A stretch of DNA of 52,074 bases, taken from Bacteroidales bacterium. GTDB taxonomy: Bacteria > Bacteroidota > Bacteroidia > Bacteroidales > GCA-2748055. The position numbers were made by a program, and so were the translations under genes. The stretch covers positions 1-52,074 of the forward strand of contig JAIPBT010000028.1 of NCBI GenBank assembly GCA_021738565.1, written 5' to 3'. Of the stretch, positions 50,428-52,074 are shown piece by piece. Position 1 is the first letter of the stretch, and each line of letters begins with the position of its first letter. Under the pieces are notes generated by a model. That model made no database searches. It was not told the origin of the DNA and saw only the letters and a list, made by a program, of their open reading frames with translations.

Positions 50428-50505
50428 GTTCTTTCATATTGGTAAGGCAGATAATGTTATTTTGCCAGTTTGACTATTATTATAAACAATGCTGTCAGCA
50501 AACTT

Positions 50506-51699
50506 CTAACCCTTCATTATTTCCAGGCACGCCCTGCTGTTGTGATAAGGGCATTTCCAGAATCCCGCTTTTTGCTCGTTCACTTTTGGTGTGCCATTCC
50601 GGTTCACACTCCAGTGCCACTCACCGTTTTTAGCATCAATGATATTTTCCTTAATGAATTTCCAGTTGTTCAGGGAGGCGCTCAGGAATTTTTCATCCCC
50701 GGAAATCCTGTAGGCATTGTAGTACCCGACAACAGCTTCCGCCTGTGGCCACCAGTGTTTGTCAGTGTCCCATTCATTCCTTGAAGGAGAATATTCATAG
50801 TACAAACCACCGTCTGAATCCAGCCCGATCATATTCTGCCCAGCAATAATGACTGCCAATTTTTTTGTTTTTTTAACAAGATCATCATCCTCCAGAACTT
50901 CAGCTGCTTCCTGTAGAAGCCATGAGCATTCAATGTCGTGTCCGAATGAAACCAGGTCCGACTTCAAATTCCAGTCATCATCAAAGAAGAGATTCAGGTG
51001 TCCTTTTTCATTGACAAACTTTTCAGTGAACAAAAGAACAAGGTTTCTTAGTTGACCGGCAAGTTCCTCATCTTTCCAGGCACGGTACAAATTTGTGTAT
51101 GCCTCAAGAATGTGCAGGTGGGTATTCATGGTCTTGTTCTCATTCTGATCCTTTTCACTTAATCGCAGATCTTCAATCGGCTGCCAGTGGCGCGTAAATG
51201 CTTCAAAATAGCCGTTCCGGGTGCGGTCAAAACTATGCTTCTCAATATCCCTGAAAAGGGATTGCGAGATTTTCAGTGCATCATCCTCCCCTGTTGCCAG
51301 GTAATATTCAGCCATACCGTAAATCGCAAAAGCAATGGCATAAACCTGCTTTTTCGTTCCAACCAAATTACCCCTGAAATCCAACTCCCAAAACACACCT
51401 CCATGGACGGGATCCAAAAAACTCTCGGTTATATACCAGTAAGCCCTGTCTGCTGCTTCTCTGTACTCCCGGATTTTAAGATCACGGTATGCAGCAGAAA
51501 AGGTCCAAAGTATCCTCGCGTTCAGAACGGCACCCTTGTTGGCTTCATGCAGAATGTTGCCATGGAAATCGATATGACCGACAAATCCGCCATTCTCATT
51601 GTCCACGGACCTTTCAAGCCAGAAAGGCAGGATATTCCCGGTGAGCTCCTGCTTTACCTCCTCTTTTAAGTTTTGGATAGTTTCCTCTGATGTATCCAT
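50506..51699 (-). CDS. AGE-family epimerase (cellobiose 2-epimerase-like)
   Basis: 397 residues from the ATG at 51699 (MDTSEETIQNLKEE), chosen over the frame start at 51717 because it matches the family N-terminus. The (alpha/alpha)6 barrel landmarks are seen: RNGYFEAFTRHWQPI near 170-185, FGHDIECSWLLQEAAE near 250, KHWWPQAEAVVGYYNAY near 320 and NGEWHWSVNRNGTP near 370; the last three contain the His residues used in catalysis. Members epimerise C2 of cellobiose, mannobiose or N-acylglucosamine. The EWHW block favours cellobiose 2-epimerase over the N-acyl enzyme. The corrinoid-protein start lies 78 bp downstream. Confidence 0.85.
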   Translation of the reverse strand: MDTSEETIQNLKEEVKQELTGNILPFWLERSVDNENGGFVGHIDFHGNILHEANKGAVLNARILWTFSAAYRDLKIREYREAADRAYWYITESFLDPVHGGVFWELDFRGNLVGTKKQVYAIAFAIYGMAEYYLATGEDDALKISQSLFRDIEKHSFDRTRNGYFEAFTRHWQPIEDLRLSEKDQNENKTMNTHLHILEAYTNLYRAWKDEELAGQLRNLVLLFTEKFVNEKGHLNLFFDDDWNLKSDLVSFGHDIECSWLLQEAAEVLEDDDLVKKTKKLAVIIAGQNMIGLDSDGGLYYEYSPSRNEWDTDKHWWPQAEAVVGYYNAYRISGDEKFLSASLNNWKFIKENIIDAKNGEWHWSVNRNGTPKVNEQKAGFWKCPYHNSRACLEIMKG

Positions 51700-52074
51700 G
51701 ATAGTTAGTGCTTGCAAGAAAACGCCAATAGCTGCGTTATGCTTGACTTCAAAACAGTCATCCCGATAATATATCGGGACTCCTGTTTTTCAGTCATGCG
51801 CCACCGCTAAGTCCTTCGCCAATGGCTTCGGCCGTCGGTGAAAGCTATGGCGGCACGCGGTCGATCCCGATGGCTATCGGGATGCTCTTGTCGCTTTCTT
51901 ATCAAGCACTGCAAAATTATATGAGTTTTCTTTCTGACACTAGTGTCATGTCAATCATGAATTGACGGATATAGTCTATACAGTTTTACTCTTGCCTGAT
52001 CAGTTGTGAACTGCCACTTTATCTTTGCTTTTTTGTTGTTTCTGTGATTTTGCCATGCCCTGACTTCTGCTTTT
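51700..52074. other. Terminal intergenic region with two CCCGATA/TATCGGG palindromes
   Basis: No gene is seen to the window end. TCCCGATA at 51761-51768 pairs with TATCGGGA at 51772-51779, and ATCCCGAT at 51864-51871 pairs with ATCGGGAT at 51876-51883 across GGCT. The sequence between is GC-rich and structured, like other Bacteroidota intergenic palindromic repeats. The promoter of the epimerase should lie here but was not resolved. Confidence 0.5.

Overview
The window looks like a chromosomal segment of an anaerobic or facultative Bacteroidota, probably a Bacteroidales or Marinilabiliales relative. Support comes from a SusC/SusD pair, type IX secretion (T9SS) C-terminal sorting domains, many signal-peptidase-II lipoproteins with acidic residues after the Cys, DUF5686 and DUF4861 proteins, and promoters of the Bacteroidota form TTTG-N19-21-TAnnTTTG. 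The genus cannot be fixed from sequence reading alone. By eye the left half (to about 27.5 kb) is more AT-rich than the right half.

Layout. (1) 0-7.2 kb: a giant T9SS-exported repeat protein (about 28 YCF48/BNR-like repeats), three copies of a ~120-bp intergenic repeat, and an IS3-family element with defined 39-bp ends whose orfB carries an in-frame amber codon. (2) 7.3-24.0 kb: a nine-gene leftward polysaccharide/nucleoside-sugar utilisation locus (SusC, SusD, beta-helix lipoprotein, esterase, two sulfatases, secreted ADP-ribosylglycohydrolase, ribokinase, sugar permease). Divergent from it are a small T9SS protein and a LacI-family regulator. Two identical LacI-type palindromes lie in the divergent promoter region, one overlapping the -33 box of the susC promoter. 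(3) 24.1-27.0 kb: a tight three-gene leftward cassette (nucleotidyl-cyclase-like protein, ParB-domain protein, D12-class DNA adenine methylase) next to a tRNA-Pro gene. This is the best candidate here for an undescribed, possibly defensive, system. (4) 27.5-31.8 kb: tRNA-Pro(TGG), then DUF4861-kduD-kduI for unsaturated uronate breakdown, a small glycosidase-like remnant and a YhhN protein. (5) 31.9-37.8 kb: a non-canonical NRAMP-like transporter, a DUF5686 outer-membrane protein, ChaN and a polysaccharide deacetylase. (6) 37.8-44.1 kb: an 8-bp minisatellite, a LapA-like protein, then an envelope operon of a coiled-coil lipoprotein, an LEA-like protein, two small membrane proteins and an MlaE-MlaF-MlaD (MCE) lipid-transport set. 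(7) 44.2-47.7 kb: methyltransferase, unusual thioredoxin-like protein, thioredoxin reductase and MFS transporter. (8) 47.7-51.7 kb: an MtaA/UroD-thioredoxin fusion methyltransferase, a 135-bp sequence triplicated upstream of it, a corrinoid protein and a cellobiose-2-epimerase-like enzyme.

How it works together (inference). Region 2 would release sulfate, acyl groups and ribosyl units from an external substrate, import the products through SusCD, and phosphorylate ribose, under LacI control. Region 4 feeds unsaturated uronates to KDG. Region 6 is an envelope lipid-trafficking and stress module. Region 8 supplies two parts (MT2-like enzyme and corrinoid carrier) of a corrinoid methyl-transfer system whose substrate-specific methyltransferase is not in the window.
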